Of a stretch of DNA of 12,497 bases, positions 1-5,880 are shown in pieces. A program made the position numbers and the translations under genes. This DNA comes from Bacteroidota bacterium (GTDB taxonomy: Bacteria > Bacteroidota > Bacteroidia > Bacteroidales > F082). Position 1 is the first letter of the stretch, and the number at the start of each line of letters is the position of its first letter. A model generated the notes under the pieces. It made no database searches and had not been told where the DNA came from. It was given only the letters and a program-made list of their open reading frames with translations. The stretch is from positions 1 through 12,497 of the forward strand of contig NYYH01000059.1 of the NCBI GenBank assembly GCA_002686705.1, written 5' to 3'.

Positions 1-136
1 CGTGTAACAACTTTACTAAAATCAATAGCTTTCATTGCATCTATTATCTTTCGATGATGTTCTCGAGGCCCATAAGCTTTGAGGGTAATATCAACAACAA
101 CAAGTTTTTTTACAAGATGTGGATTTTCGAGGGCAA
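1..136. repeat. Inverted copy of part of the ybfF-like gene; probable chimeric join
   Basis: Positions 1-136 are the reverse complement of 2730-2865, inside the alpha/beta-hydrolase gene. The match is 135 of 136 bases; the only difference is at position 63 (T here, G expected from the reverse complement). Similarity stops at 137, where sequence clearly coding for PdxJ begins. The last eight bases of the match, gagggcaa (129-136), also spell the Glu-Gly-Asn codons expected in PdxJ, so the join looks mediated by microhomology. A short inverted join to sequence about 2.6 kb away, lying exactly at the end of the window, is typical of multiple-displacement-amplification or assembly chimeras. A real inversion-duplication is the alternative but less likely. 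Confidence 0.9.
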
Positions 137-641
137 CCCAACTACCGAATTTATTGATCTGGTATTGGCTAATAAACCAGATCAGGTTACTTTAGTACCT
201 GATGATCCAGGACAGTTGACTTCAAATCACGGTTGGGATACAAACAATAATAAGGGATTTCTAATTGACGTAATCGGAAGATTTAGGGAAGCTGGTATTC
301 GTACATCTATTTTTGTCGATCCAGTTATGAATATTGTTGCAGGCGCAGCAAAAACAGGAGCGGACAGAATTGAACTGTACACCGAAAGTTATGCACTTGG
401 ATATATCGAAAACAAATCAGAGGCTGTCAAACCCTTTATTGAAACTGCTGTGCTGGCCAAAGAATTGGGACTTGGCCTCAATGCAGGGCATGACCTGAGT
501 CTTATTAACTTAAATTATTTTGTTGAAAAAATCCCTTGGCTGAAGGAAGTGTCTATTGGGCATGCATTAATTTGTGACTCATTAAATTACGGACTTGAAA
601 ACACCATCCAGCTTTACTTGCGTGAATTAAAAATATCCTAA
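129..641 (+). CDS. pdxJ: Pyridoxine 5'-phosphate synthase, N-terminally truncated by the chimeric join
   Basis: PdxJ condenses 1-deoxyxylulose 5-phosphate with 3-amino-2-oxopropyl phosphate to make pyridoxine 5'-phosphate, the last step of DXP-dependent vitamin B6 synthesis in the cytoplasm. About 170 residues of the C-terminal part of the TIM barrel are present. They include EGNPTTEFIDLVL, KPDQVTLVPD, TSNHGWDT, GIRTSIFVDP, TGADRIELYTE, GLNAGHDLSL and SIGHALI, all strongly family-like. The family is about 240 residues, so roughly 70 N-terminal residues, including the early phosphate- and substrate-binding residues, are missing. An ATG at 54 opens a 195-codon frame, and that frame is open to the window edge, but its first 25 codons are antisense ybfF sequence and are not PdxJ. 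The gene is probably intact in the real genome. The stop codon lies inside the palindrome at 635-676. Confidence 0.93.
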   Translation, partial: EGNPTTEFIDLVLANKPDQVTLVPDDPGQLTSNHGWDTNNNKGFLIDVIGRFREAGIRTSIFVDPVMNIVAGAAKTGADRIELYTESYALGYIENKSEAVKPFIETAVLAKELGLGLNAGHDLSLINLNYFVEKIPWLKEVSIGHALICDSLNYGLENTIQLYLRELKIS

Positions 642-676
642 CCTTTCACGATGGAAAAAACCTGAAAGGTTAGGAT
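635..676. terminator. Palindromic terminator between pdxJ and the membrane-protein gene, copy 1 of a repeated element
   Basis: Arms atcctaacctttc (635-647) and gaaaggttaggat (664-676) are perfect 13-nt inverted repeats around a 16-nt loop, overlapping the pdxJ stop. On the minus strand a smaller nested hairpin, AACCT-TTC-AGGTT (671-659), is followed by a T run (660-655), a classic intrinsic terminator shape just after the minus-strand gene that stops at 686. A close relative lies at 4281-4314, in the same place relative to another minus-strand stop codon. Confidence 0.65.
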
Positions 677-685
677 GCAATCTAA

Positions 686-1045
686 TTAAACTTTAGCCTT
701 AAAAAGTACAGAAGTAATAAGTTCGATCAGAAATCCATAGATCATTCCCATTACTACCGTAGAAATAGCTATCATTTGAGTGCTCATTTCTGCATTCTCT
801 GGGCCCATCATAGAGCCAAAAGCAGCAGGAATACTGAAAATCAGACCCATTACTATACCATTAATAGCCCAATGACCCATGTTAAAACGGCTAATGCCGA
901 TGCCAAAACCCATTAGCATACGTCCGGAAATAATAGTTATGCCAAGCCATGGTGCCAATTCATTCGATCCCCAATTACAGGCAAAGCCAAAACAAACTAA
1001 ACCAAACAGGAGTCCACAAAGTGTTGCAATAATTAATCGTTTCAT
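686..1045 (-). CDS. Small hypothetical membrane protein with four predicted helices
   Basis: I do not recognise a family for this 119-residue protein. It is very hydrophobic, with probable membrane helices at about residues 4-22, 33-52, 58-79 and 91-114, short polar loops and a basic C-terminus (FKAKV). Glycine and methionine are frequent in the helices (for example GRMLMGFGIGISRF at 41-54), suggesting tight helix packing. There are two cysteines, at 10 and 18 in helix 1, and one at 23. It is transcribed alone, divergently from the channel gene at 1139 across a 93-nt gap, and ends 10 nt before a terminator-like palindrome. Coding is supported by clean helix periodicity and its own terminator. 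Function is unknown, and nothing in the context assigns one. Confidence 0.7.
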   Translation of the reverse strand: MKRLIIATLCGLLFGLVCFGFACNWGSNELAPWLGITIISGRMLMGFGIGISRFNMGHWAINGIVMGLIFSIPAAFGSMMGPENAEMSTQMIAISTVVMGMIYGFLIELITSVLFKAKV

Positions 1046-1138
1046 AATGTGATTTTTATAGATTTGTGCAGTAAAAATAGTAATTTTATTGAATTATTCA
1101 GGATGAGAACAGGAAAATAGATAACCTAAATTATAATA

Positions 1139-2212
1139 ATGAAAACTTTTAATAAACTGTACTTAATTATAATTCTATTATTAGTTGTAGTTGAAATTAA
1201 TGCTATAGAGGATGTGAATGTGTTAAAAGTTGGGGTTCAAATAAAACCTCCTTTTATTATGAAAAATAATAATCAATATATTGGTGCATCACTGGATCTA
1301 TGGACGAAGATTGCAGATTCTTTAAATACGAAATATACTTTGGTCGAATATGAATTACCTGATCTCTTAAAAGCGATAGAAAGTGGCGAAGTCGATATTG
1401 CGATATCTCCATTAATGGTTACTTCAACACGGATTAGAGAATTTGGGTTTACGCAACCATATTATATAACAAACCTTGCATATGCAACGAAATCCGATAT
1501 GGATAAAGATTTTATTACATTAATATCAAATATTTTCTCAGTTGGGTTTTTAAAATCACTAATTCCATTGCTATTGATTATATCAATCTTCGGAACTATT
1601 ATTTGGGCTCTGGAACGGAAGAGAAATGCAAAGCAATTTGGTAAAGGAATACATGGTGTTGGGTCAGGTATTTGGTGGTCGGCTGTAACTATGGCAACTG
1701 TTGGTTATGGAGATAAGTCACCTATTACGCCTATTGGCAGATTAATATCAATTATATGGATGTTTACAGCTGTTATAATGATATCGGGTTTAACAGCTAG
1801 TATAAGTTCCAGCTTAACGATAAACAGATTAAAGACGGAAATTAGTAGTTTTGATGATCTTAGAAAATCTGAGGTTGGCTGCATTCCTGGTTCAGGATCT
1901 TCTGAATTATTAGACCTTTATAGAATACAGTATTCAAATTATAATACAGTTGAGGACGGTCTTATAGCTGTTGATAATGACAAGATTTCAGCTTTTGTTT
2001 ATGATGATGCTGTGTTAAATTATGCTGTACACAGTAGCAAATTAGATGAAAGAATTGAGATTGTTCCAACTTCATATGCTAAAGAATATTTCAGTTTTGC
2101 ATCTTCTAACTACGCGCTACTTGCAAGAGTTGACAGGATTCTTTTAGAGATAATAGAAAGTGCCGATTGGGAACGGGATCTGCAAAAATATCATATCGAA
2201 TACAGACATTAG
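1139..2212 (+). CDS. GluR0-like ligand-gated potassium channel (prokaryotic ionotropic glutamate receptor type)
   Basis: This 357-residue protein combines a periplasmic amino-acid-binding fold with a potassium-channel pore, the architecture of cyanobacterial GluR0. In order: signal peptide or anchor (1-22); binding lobe S1 (about 28-115); helix M1 (about 139-158); pore helix and filter (about 176-192) reading TMATVGYGD, with TVGYGD at 187-192; helix M2 (about 199-224); binding lobe S2 (about 232-353). There is no further membrane helix after S2, unlike animal receptors. Arg98 in STRIREFGFTQPYY matches the arginine that holds the ligand carboxylate in this fold, and Asp289 in AFVYDDAVLNY is placed to bind the ligand amino group. 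The filter predicts potassium selectivity. The ligand could be glutamate or another amino acid and cannot be read from sequence. It appears to be a single-gene unit. Family assignment is firm; ligand and physiological role are inferred. Confidence 0.92.
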   Translation: MKTFNKLYLIIILLLVVVEINAIEDVNVLKVGVQIKPPFIMKNNNQYIGASLDLWTKIADSLNTKYTLVEYELPDLLKAIESGEVDIAISPLMVTSTRIREFGFTQPYYITNLAYATKSDMDKDFITLISNIFSVGFLKSLIPLLLIISIFGTIIWALERKRNAKQFGKGIHGVGSGIWWSAVTMATVGYGDKSPITPIGRLISIIWMFTAVIMISGLTASISSSLTINRLKTEISSFDDLRKSEVGCIPGSGSSELLDLYRIQYSNYNTVEDGLIAVDNDKISAFVYDDAVLNYAVHSSKLDERIEIVPTSYAKEYFSFASSNYALLARVDRILLEIIESADWERDLQKYHIEYRH

Positions 2213-2434
2213 AATAGTACGTTTGTTACAGGGTACCATATAGCAGCAATAAGTAAAGCAGAGCAGTTAAGAAAGCTCGGTTCAAAATTGCCCAATGATA
2301 GTTGTGGTGTGCAACAGCCTGATAACCATGATTTTGAGTTATTGGTTAAAAAGTTTAAAATTAGTAATATTCGGTTTAAAATTATCGATTATATAGCAGA
2401 ACAATACCCACAATACTTCCCCTTAATTTCATAA
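2213..2434 (+). pseudogene. In-frame open stretch after the channel stop codon; possible gene remnant
   Basis: After the channel gene's TAG (2210-2212) the same frame stays open for 73 codons to a TAA at 2432-2434, which is long for AT-rich DNA. It encodes a plausible soluble, lysine-rich peptide (pieces: VTGYHIAAISKAEQLRKLG and NIRFKIIDYIAEQYPQYF), but has no ATG start and no clear GTG or TTG start with a leader. I recognise no family. It could be the 3' remnant of a displaced gene, a decayed tail of the upstream gene, or chance. The gap to ybfF (starting at 2444) otherwise holds nothing I can name. Confidence 0.25.
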
Positions 2435-2443
2435 TTTTACACA

Positions 2444-3244
2444 ATGGAATTATTCTATCATAGATATGGTGAAAAAGGCAATCAGCCTATAATAATACTA
2501 CATGGTTTGTTTGGTATCTCAGATAATTGGGTGAGTTATGCTCGTCGGATTGCAATGGAAGGATTTGAAGTATTCGTAGTCGATCAACGAAATCATGGCC
2601 AGTCTCCACAAAGTGACAATTTCAACTATTTAGCCTTAACAGATGACCTGTTCGATTTTATTGATGACCATGAAATTGAGGACCCGATATTAATTGGCCA
2701 TTCTCTTGGTGGGAAGGTAGCAATGCGTTTTGCCCTCGAAAATCCACATCTTGTAAAAAAACTTGTTGTTGTTGATATTACCCTCAAAGCTTATGGGCCT
2801 CGCGAACATCATCGAAAGATAATAGATGCAATGAAAGCTATTGATTTTAGTAAAGTTGTTACACGAAGTGATGTGGAAAAACAGTTGGCAGCTTCTATTC
2901 CTGAATTACGGATTCGCCAGTTTATTATGAAGAATCTGCACCGTAATGATAAAAATGATTTTGAATGGCGAATCTACCTGGCAGGACTTGAGAATAATCT
3001 TGATAAGATGTTCGATGCCATTGAGACAACAACAAAGTTTGAAAAGCCAACAATATTTATCAAGGGGGGTGCATCCGATTATATATTACTTGAAGATTTC
3101 GATCAGATTAGATATAATTTCCCAAATGCCGAGATTATTACAATAGAAGGTGCATCACACTGGGTTCATGTTGAGGCTATGGAAAGATTCTATCAGCTAA
3201 CAATGGGATTTGCAACAGGACAACCATCATGGTATAAAAATTAA
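2444..3244 (+). CDS. Alpha/beta-fold hydrolase, YbfF-like esterase
   Basis: A 266-residue cytoplasmic alpha/beta hydrolase close to the YbfF esterase group. The oxyanion-hole region is HGLFGISDNW (20-29), followed by VDQRNHGQSP (47-56) and the nucleophile elbow GHSLGGK (85-91) with Ser87. The acid is probably Asp111 in VVVDITLKAYG, which is the position used by YbfF, and the histidine is His239 in GASHWVH. A cap region fills about residues 120-190. Length is normal for the group. Members hydrolyse short acyl esters or thioesters, but the natural substrate is usually unknown and cannot be assigned here. The gene ends 35 nt before the convergent tatC stop. Codons for residues about 96-141 are the source of the inverted fragment at 1-136. 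Confidence 0.9.
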   Translation: MELFYHRYGEKGNQPIIILHGLFGISDNWVSYARRIAMEGFEVFVVDQRNHGQSPQSDNFNYLALTDDLFDFIDDHEIEDPILIGHSLGGKVAMRFALENPHLVKKLVVVDITLKAYGPREHHRKIIDAMKAIDFSKVVTRSDVEKQLAASIPELRIRQFIMKNLHRNDKNDFEWRIYLAGLENNLDKMFDAIETTTKFEKPTIFIKGGASDYILLEDFDQIRYNFPNAEIITIEGASHWVHVEAMERFYQLTMGFATGQPSWYKN

Positions 3245-3279
3245 TGTTAGCAGATTTGTCCTGTGAATCAGGAAAGAAG

Positions 3280-4113
3280 TTAAGCTAATTCTGCCTGACT
3301 TTTCTTGTATATTCTGTTAGATACCCCTATACTGAATTCATACAAAATAATGAGTGGAAAAACAACAAGAACCTGGCTAAACATGTCAGGTGGAGTAATA
3401 ATTGCCGCTAGTATCAGCATAATAACATACATATACTTTCTGTTCCGTTTCATAAAATCAGGAGTAAGCATACCTATCTTTGTTAGAAAGTAAACCAGTA
3501 TTGGCAGTTCAAAAACAAGTCCTACAGCAAATGTAACCGAAACAACCGTGCTAATATATGAGGAAAGGGATATTTGATTGTGAACAGATTCACTAACATG
3601 GTAAGTGCCTAAAAAATTAACTGTTAATGGAACAATTAAAAAGTAACTGAATAGGATGCCCATTAAAAACAATACTGAACTGATGAAAACTCCACCACTT
3701 GAATATTTTCTTTCAGTTTCTTTCATTGCTGGTTTAACAAATCGCCATATTTCCCATAATATATAAGGAAAAGCCAGAATAAAGCCTGCAACTAATGAAA
3801 TATACATATGTGTAAGAAACTGCCCTGACATTTTAATGTTGATTATATCAAGCTTCATGTCTTGTATGCAAAGAGCATTTAATGACAGCCATTCTCCAAG
3901 TCGGCATAATACCCTGTTTGAAATAAACTCAGAACTGCTGGGTGCCAGTATTATTTGATCAAAAATAATTTCACGGTTAATAAACGCAACAATTGCAAGT
4001 GCAACAATAGCAATAAGAGACCTCATAATATGCCACCTCAACTCATCAAGGTGATCCCAAAAGGTCATTACCTTTTCTTTTGGCTGATCATTTTTTGTGT
4101 TAGTCTCTTCCAT
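3280..4113 (-). CDS. tatC: Sec-independent protein translocase subunit TatC
   Basis: TatC is the six-helix receptor of the twin-arginine translocase, which recognises folded substrates carrying RR signal peptides in the cytoplasmic membrane. Family motifs are FWDHLDELRWHIMRS near the start, AFPYILWEIWRFVKPAM with the adjoining ETERKY in the middle, and the late helices around FAVGLVFELPILVYFL and IITPPDMFSQ. I place the start at 4113 (METTNT-like start, reading MEETNTKND). An upstream in-frame ATG at 4152 would add 13 residues (MARFFYFWQFNYQ), but that codon sits in the loop of a terminator-like hairpin (4139-4168), so it is unlikely to be used. From 4113 the protein is 277 residues, with an insert between helices 1 and 2 (around GEWLSLNALCIQDMK) that I believe is common in this phylum. 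No tatA or tatB is nearby. Confidence 0.93.
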   Translation of the reverse strand: MEETNTKNDQPKEKVMTFWDHLDELRWHIMRSLIAIVALAIVAFINREIIFDQIILAPSSSEFISNRVLCRLGEWLSLNALCIQDMKLDIINIKMSGQFLTHMYISLVAGFILAFPYILWEIWRFVKPAMKETERKYSSGGVFISSVLFLMGILFSYFLIVPLTVNFLGTYHVSESVHNQISLSSYISTVVSVTFAVGLVFELPILVYFLTKIGMLTPDFMKRNRKYMYVIMLILAAIITPPDMFSQVLVVFPLIILYEFSIGVSNRIYKKSQAELA

Positions 4114-4138
4114 TTGGTAATTGAATTGCCAAAAGTAA

Positions 4139-4168
4139 AAAAACCTCGCCATTATTGAAGAGGTTTTT
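4139..4168. terminator. Strong hairpin with A/T runs upstream of tatC
   Basis: AAAAACCTC (4139-4147) and GAGGTTTTT (4160-4168) are perfect 9-nt inverted repeats with a 12-nt loop. The sequence has terminator form in both directions; on the minus strand the stem is followed by seven T. It would stop minus-strand transcription running down from the intergenic region 4169-4316, and it separates the sulfur operon from tatC. It overlaps the alternative far-upstream tatC ATG and so argues for the start at 4113. Confidence 0.6.
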
Positions 4169-4280
4169 AATCAATTTGTATTCTTTCTATAATTGGCTTT
4201 TTCGCCAACAACGGGAAAGTGCTGTCCTCTTAGGTGGCCTTGCACCTTAAAGGTCGAAATAATAAGTATTTGCTATATTC
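4169..4280 (-). other. Hairpin-rich intergenic region; possible small RNA or leader
   Basis: This stretch lies between two terminator-like elements (4281-4316 and 4139-4168) and has no credible coding frame. It contains a hairpin TTGGC-TTTTTC-GCCAA (4193-4208) and a second one, TTAGGTG-GCCTTG-CACCTTAA (4230-4250, one-base bulge). If transcribed leftward it would end at the 4139-4168 terminator, giving a transcript of about 100-150 nt. I could not match it to tRNA, SRP RNA, tmRNA or a known riboswitch. It may equally be a dispersed palindromic repeat. Confidence 0.3.
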
Positions 4281-4314
4281 AACCTCTCAGGAAGAAAAAA
4301 CCTAAAAGGTTAGG
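4281..4314 (-). terminator. Terminator after the sulfur operon, copy 2 of a repeated element
   Basis: On the minus strand, directly after the dsrE-like stop (4320), AACCT (4311-4307), a TTT loop and AGGTT (4303-4299) form a hairpin followed by a T run (to 4295). The 34-nt element matches 640-674 with only a handful of differences and sits in the same orientation relative to the upstream minus-strand gene. This suggests a recurrent terminator module in this genome. Confidence 0.6.
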
Positions 4315-4319
4315 TGCTG

Positions 4320-4823
4320 TTACGTGAACACAATTTGCGTTCCCGGGCCATCACACATCTCGTAAAGTTCGCCAACGGTTATTACATCACTGACTTCCAC
4401 ATGTAGATCATCTTTGGTTAGTTTGAACATATCCATAGCAAGTTTGCAGGCGAATATTTCACCACCGCCAGCTGTAATAAGTTCAAGAAATTCGTCAACA
4501 GGAGGGATGTCAAGTGCATCCATCTGTTTGCGCATCATTGCAGAAACACCGGCTTCAACCCCGGGAAGCCCACCTAACATAGTAGGGAAGGGTAAACCTC
4601 CAGGCATACGCATACCTGGATTCCCTGTTGTTGCAGTGTGCAACTTATTCATCTTGTTCTTTGTTATTGCATCTAGCCCAAAGAACGTAAAAAATAATTT
4701 AGTTTCAATACCTTCCATCACAGCTCCATTACCCATTACTAATGCTGCGTAAACATCCTCGATACTAGCCTTTGAACAAATTAATAGAATTTTCTTCAAA
4801 GGAATTGTTTCAGTCTTTTCCAT
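4320..4823 (-). CDS. DsrE/DsrF/DrsH-like (DsrE2-type) sulfur-carrier protein
   Basis: A 167-residue DsrE2-type protein. The N-terminal strand and helix ICSKASIEDVYAALVMGNGA (15-34) and KLFFTFFGLDAITK (42-55) are characteristic, as is IFACKLAMDMF (123-133), whose Cys126 is the family's candidate sulfur-binding cysteine. Other cysteines are Cys16 and Cys157. The middle (about 65-100) is a Gly/Pro/Met-rich segment, as in other DsrE2 proteins. Family members bind persulfide sulfur and pass it between enzymes of sulfur oxidation or thiolation. It is the last gene of the minus-strand operon, 15 nt after the TusE/DsrC-like gene, and is followed by a terminator. A role as carrier for sulfur released by the SQR-like enzyme is inferred from the context. 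It could be cytoplasmic or loosely membrane-attached; I see no signal peptide. Confidence 0.87.
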   Translation of the reverse strand: MEKTETIPLKKILLICSKASIEDVYAALVMGNGAVMEGIETKLFFTFFGLDAITKNKMNKLHTATTGNPGMRMPGGLPFPTMLGGLPGVEAGVSAMMRKQMDALDIPPVDEFLELITAGGGEIFACKLAMDMFKLTKDDLHVEVSDVITVGELYEMCDGPGTQIVFT

Positions 4824-4838
4824 TATAATTAAGCTTTA

Positions 4839-5150
4839 TTAAATGCAGGATGTAGGTTTTGGTACACCCGATATTTTAGTTGCTTTTTTTAGTGGAGCTC
4901 CAGGAAATAATGCATAAAATTCTTTAGCATTAACAATACCTGATTTACCAATACCTCTGATTGTTAAACCTTCACCTGCGGCAACTTTGTTTCTGATAAA
5001 ATCTATTAATTCATAATGTTTATCGGATAGATCAATTCCTTCTTCATTGGCTATTTCAGTGCCAATTTCTTTCGACCATTGTGAAATATCTGTCATGTAT
5101 CCTTCTTCGTCTACATTTATTTCAACTCCGGTAATTGTTTTTGTTGACAT
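4839..5150 (-). CDS. TusE/DsrC/DsvC-family sulfur carrier, single-cysteine form
   Basis: At 103 residues this matches the TusE/DsrC family in length and motif order: a short N-terminal beta part (TGVEINVDEEGYMTD), LSDKHYELIDFIRN (41-54), GLTIRGIGKSGI (61-72), LFPGAPLKKATKISG (81-95) and the flexible arm ending PKPTSCI. The penultimate Cys102 is the universally conserved carrier cysteine. Dissimilatory DsrC has a second cysteine 11 residues earlier; here that position is Thr91 (ATKISG instead of ACRIAG). It therefore cannot form the DsrC intramolecular disulfide or trisulfide, and resembles TusE-type persulfide carriers. It lies between the DUF1641 gene (31 nt upstream) and the DsrE2-like gene (15 nt downstream). 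No dsrAB or tusBCD is visible. A sulfur-relay role is well supported; partner and end acceptor are not. Confidence 0.88.
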   Translation of the reverse strand: MSTKTITGVEINVDEEGYMTDISQWSKEIGTEIANEEGIDLSDKHYELIDFIRNKVAAGEGLTIRGIGKSGIVNAKEFYALFPGAPLKKATKISGVPKPTSCI

Positions 5151-5181
5151 AACTCTATGTTTTTAGTATTATTAATTAATG

Positions 5182-5862
5182 TTAATTATTTTGAGGGTTA
5201 GTTTCCCTTGATATATTTTTTAAGAATGTTATCATAAATCCAATTCCTTTTCTCATTTCTTTTGAGTTCATCTCACGCAGTGCTTTAAATATCGAATACT
5301 CTTCAATATCTCTAATTTGAATACTCTGATATACAGTTAATGAGTTATTAATTGTCTTGAGCATTTCAGGTTGTGTAATGCTTTTCACAGTTTCTAATAT
5401 AGTTACAATATTGTCGGCTAATGCTTGTAAATCATCAGTGGAGAAATGGGTAACTACATTGTCAACTATTTTCATAGATTGACGTATAAAGTCGACATAT
5501 CCCTTTTTCTCAATATCATTCATAAAGTGAATACTATCGAGTCCAACTTGTTGTATTATTGGAGTAAGATCTGCCAGCAGATCTTTTCCACTTTCAAGCA
5601 TTTCAAAAAGTTCAGTAATAGTATCAACGTTTCTGATAAGCTTGAGTGCGAGCTGTTTCACAGCCTCTCCATCAACTTCCAAGCCTGCATTGTCGAGCTC
5701 AGTCACAGTTGAAGCAACAACATCTTTACTTATTATAGTTAAGTCATCTGTCAAGTCTTCAATTGATTGTCTGGTTTGCCTTTGAGCTACAACTTCATCT
5801 AGTACAACATCGAGCTTTCTGTTGATGTCGTTTATCTGATCTTGAATATTACTATTATCCAT
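5182..5862 (-). CDS. DUF1641 domain protein, probable SQR partner
   Basis: A 226-residue helical, acidic, cysteine-free protein. The first 35 residues (SNIQDQINDINRKLDVVLDE and on) look like a coiled coil, then come several amphipathic helices. The segment at about 190-218, SIFKALREMNS-KEMRKGIGFMITFLKNIS, matches the short signature of DUF1641 (consensus like LRDPEVQRGLGFLLxFLK). DUF1641 genes are known as neighbours of SQR-like flavoproteins and some dehydrogenases in archaea and bacteria; the biochemical role is unestablished. The gene begins 18 nt after the SQR-like stop, so the two are surely co-transcribed. The absence of cysteines suggests a scaffold, membrane-docking or regulatory subunit rather than a sulfur carrier. 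The N-terminal two thirds has only weak similarity to anything I recognise. Confidence 0.78.
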   Translation of the reverse strand: MDNSNIQDQINDINRKLDVVLDEVVAQRQTRQSIEDLTDDLTIISKDVVASTVTELDNAGLEVDGEAVKQLALKLIRNVDTITELFEMLESGKDLLADLTPIIQQVGLDSIHFMNDIEKKGYVDFIRQSMKIVDNVVTHFSTDDLQALADNIVTILETVKSITQPEMLKTINNSLTVYQSIQIRDIEEYSIFKALREMNSKEMRKGIGFMITFLKNISRETNPQNN

Positions 5863-5880
5863 ATCTATAGATTTTGAGCA

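Noticed and set aside
1059..1066. TAGATTTG as a -7 element for the channel gene
   Set aside because: Fits TAnnTTTG, but no TTTG at the -33 distance and a match this short is expected by chance in AT-rich DNA.
3257..3275. Small hairpin TCCTG-TGAAT-CAGGA between convergent ybfF and tatC
   Set aside because: Only five base pairs and no T run on either strand, so not called as a terminator.
4288..4294. CTGAGA on the minus strand, resembling part of a TPP riboswitch
   Set aside because: None of the other conserved TPP segments are nearby, and the sequence belongs to the repeated terminator element.
4414..4752. 112-codon plus-strand open frame opposite the DsrE2-like gene
   Set aside because: Shadow frame; its low-complexity Ser/Pro/Ile composition and the clear DsrE2 motifs on the other strand rule it out.
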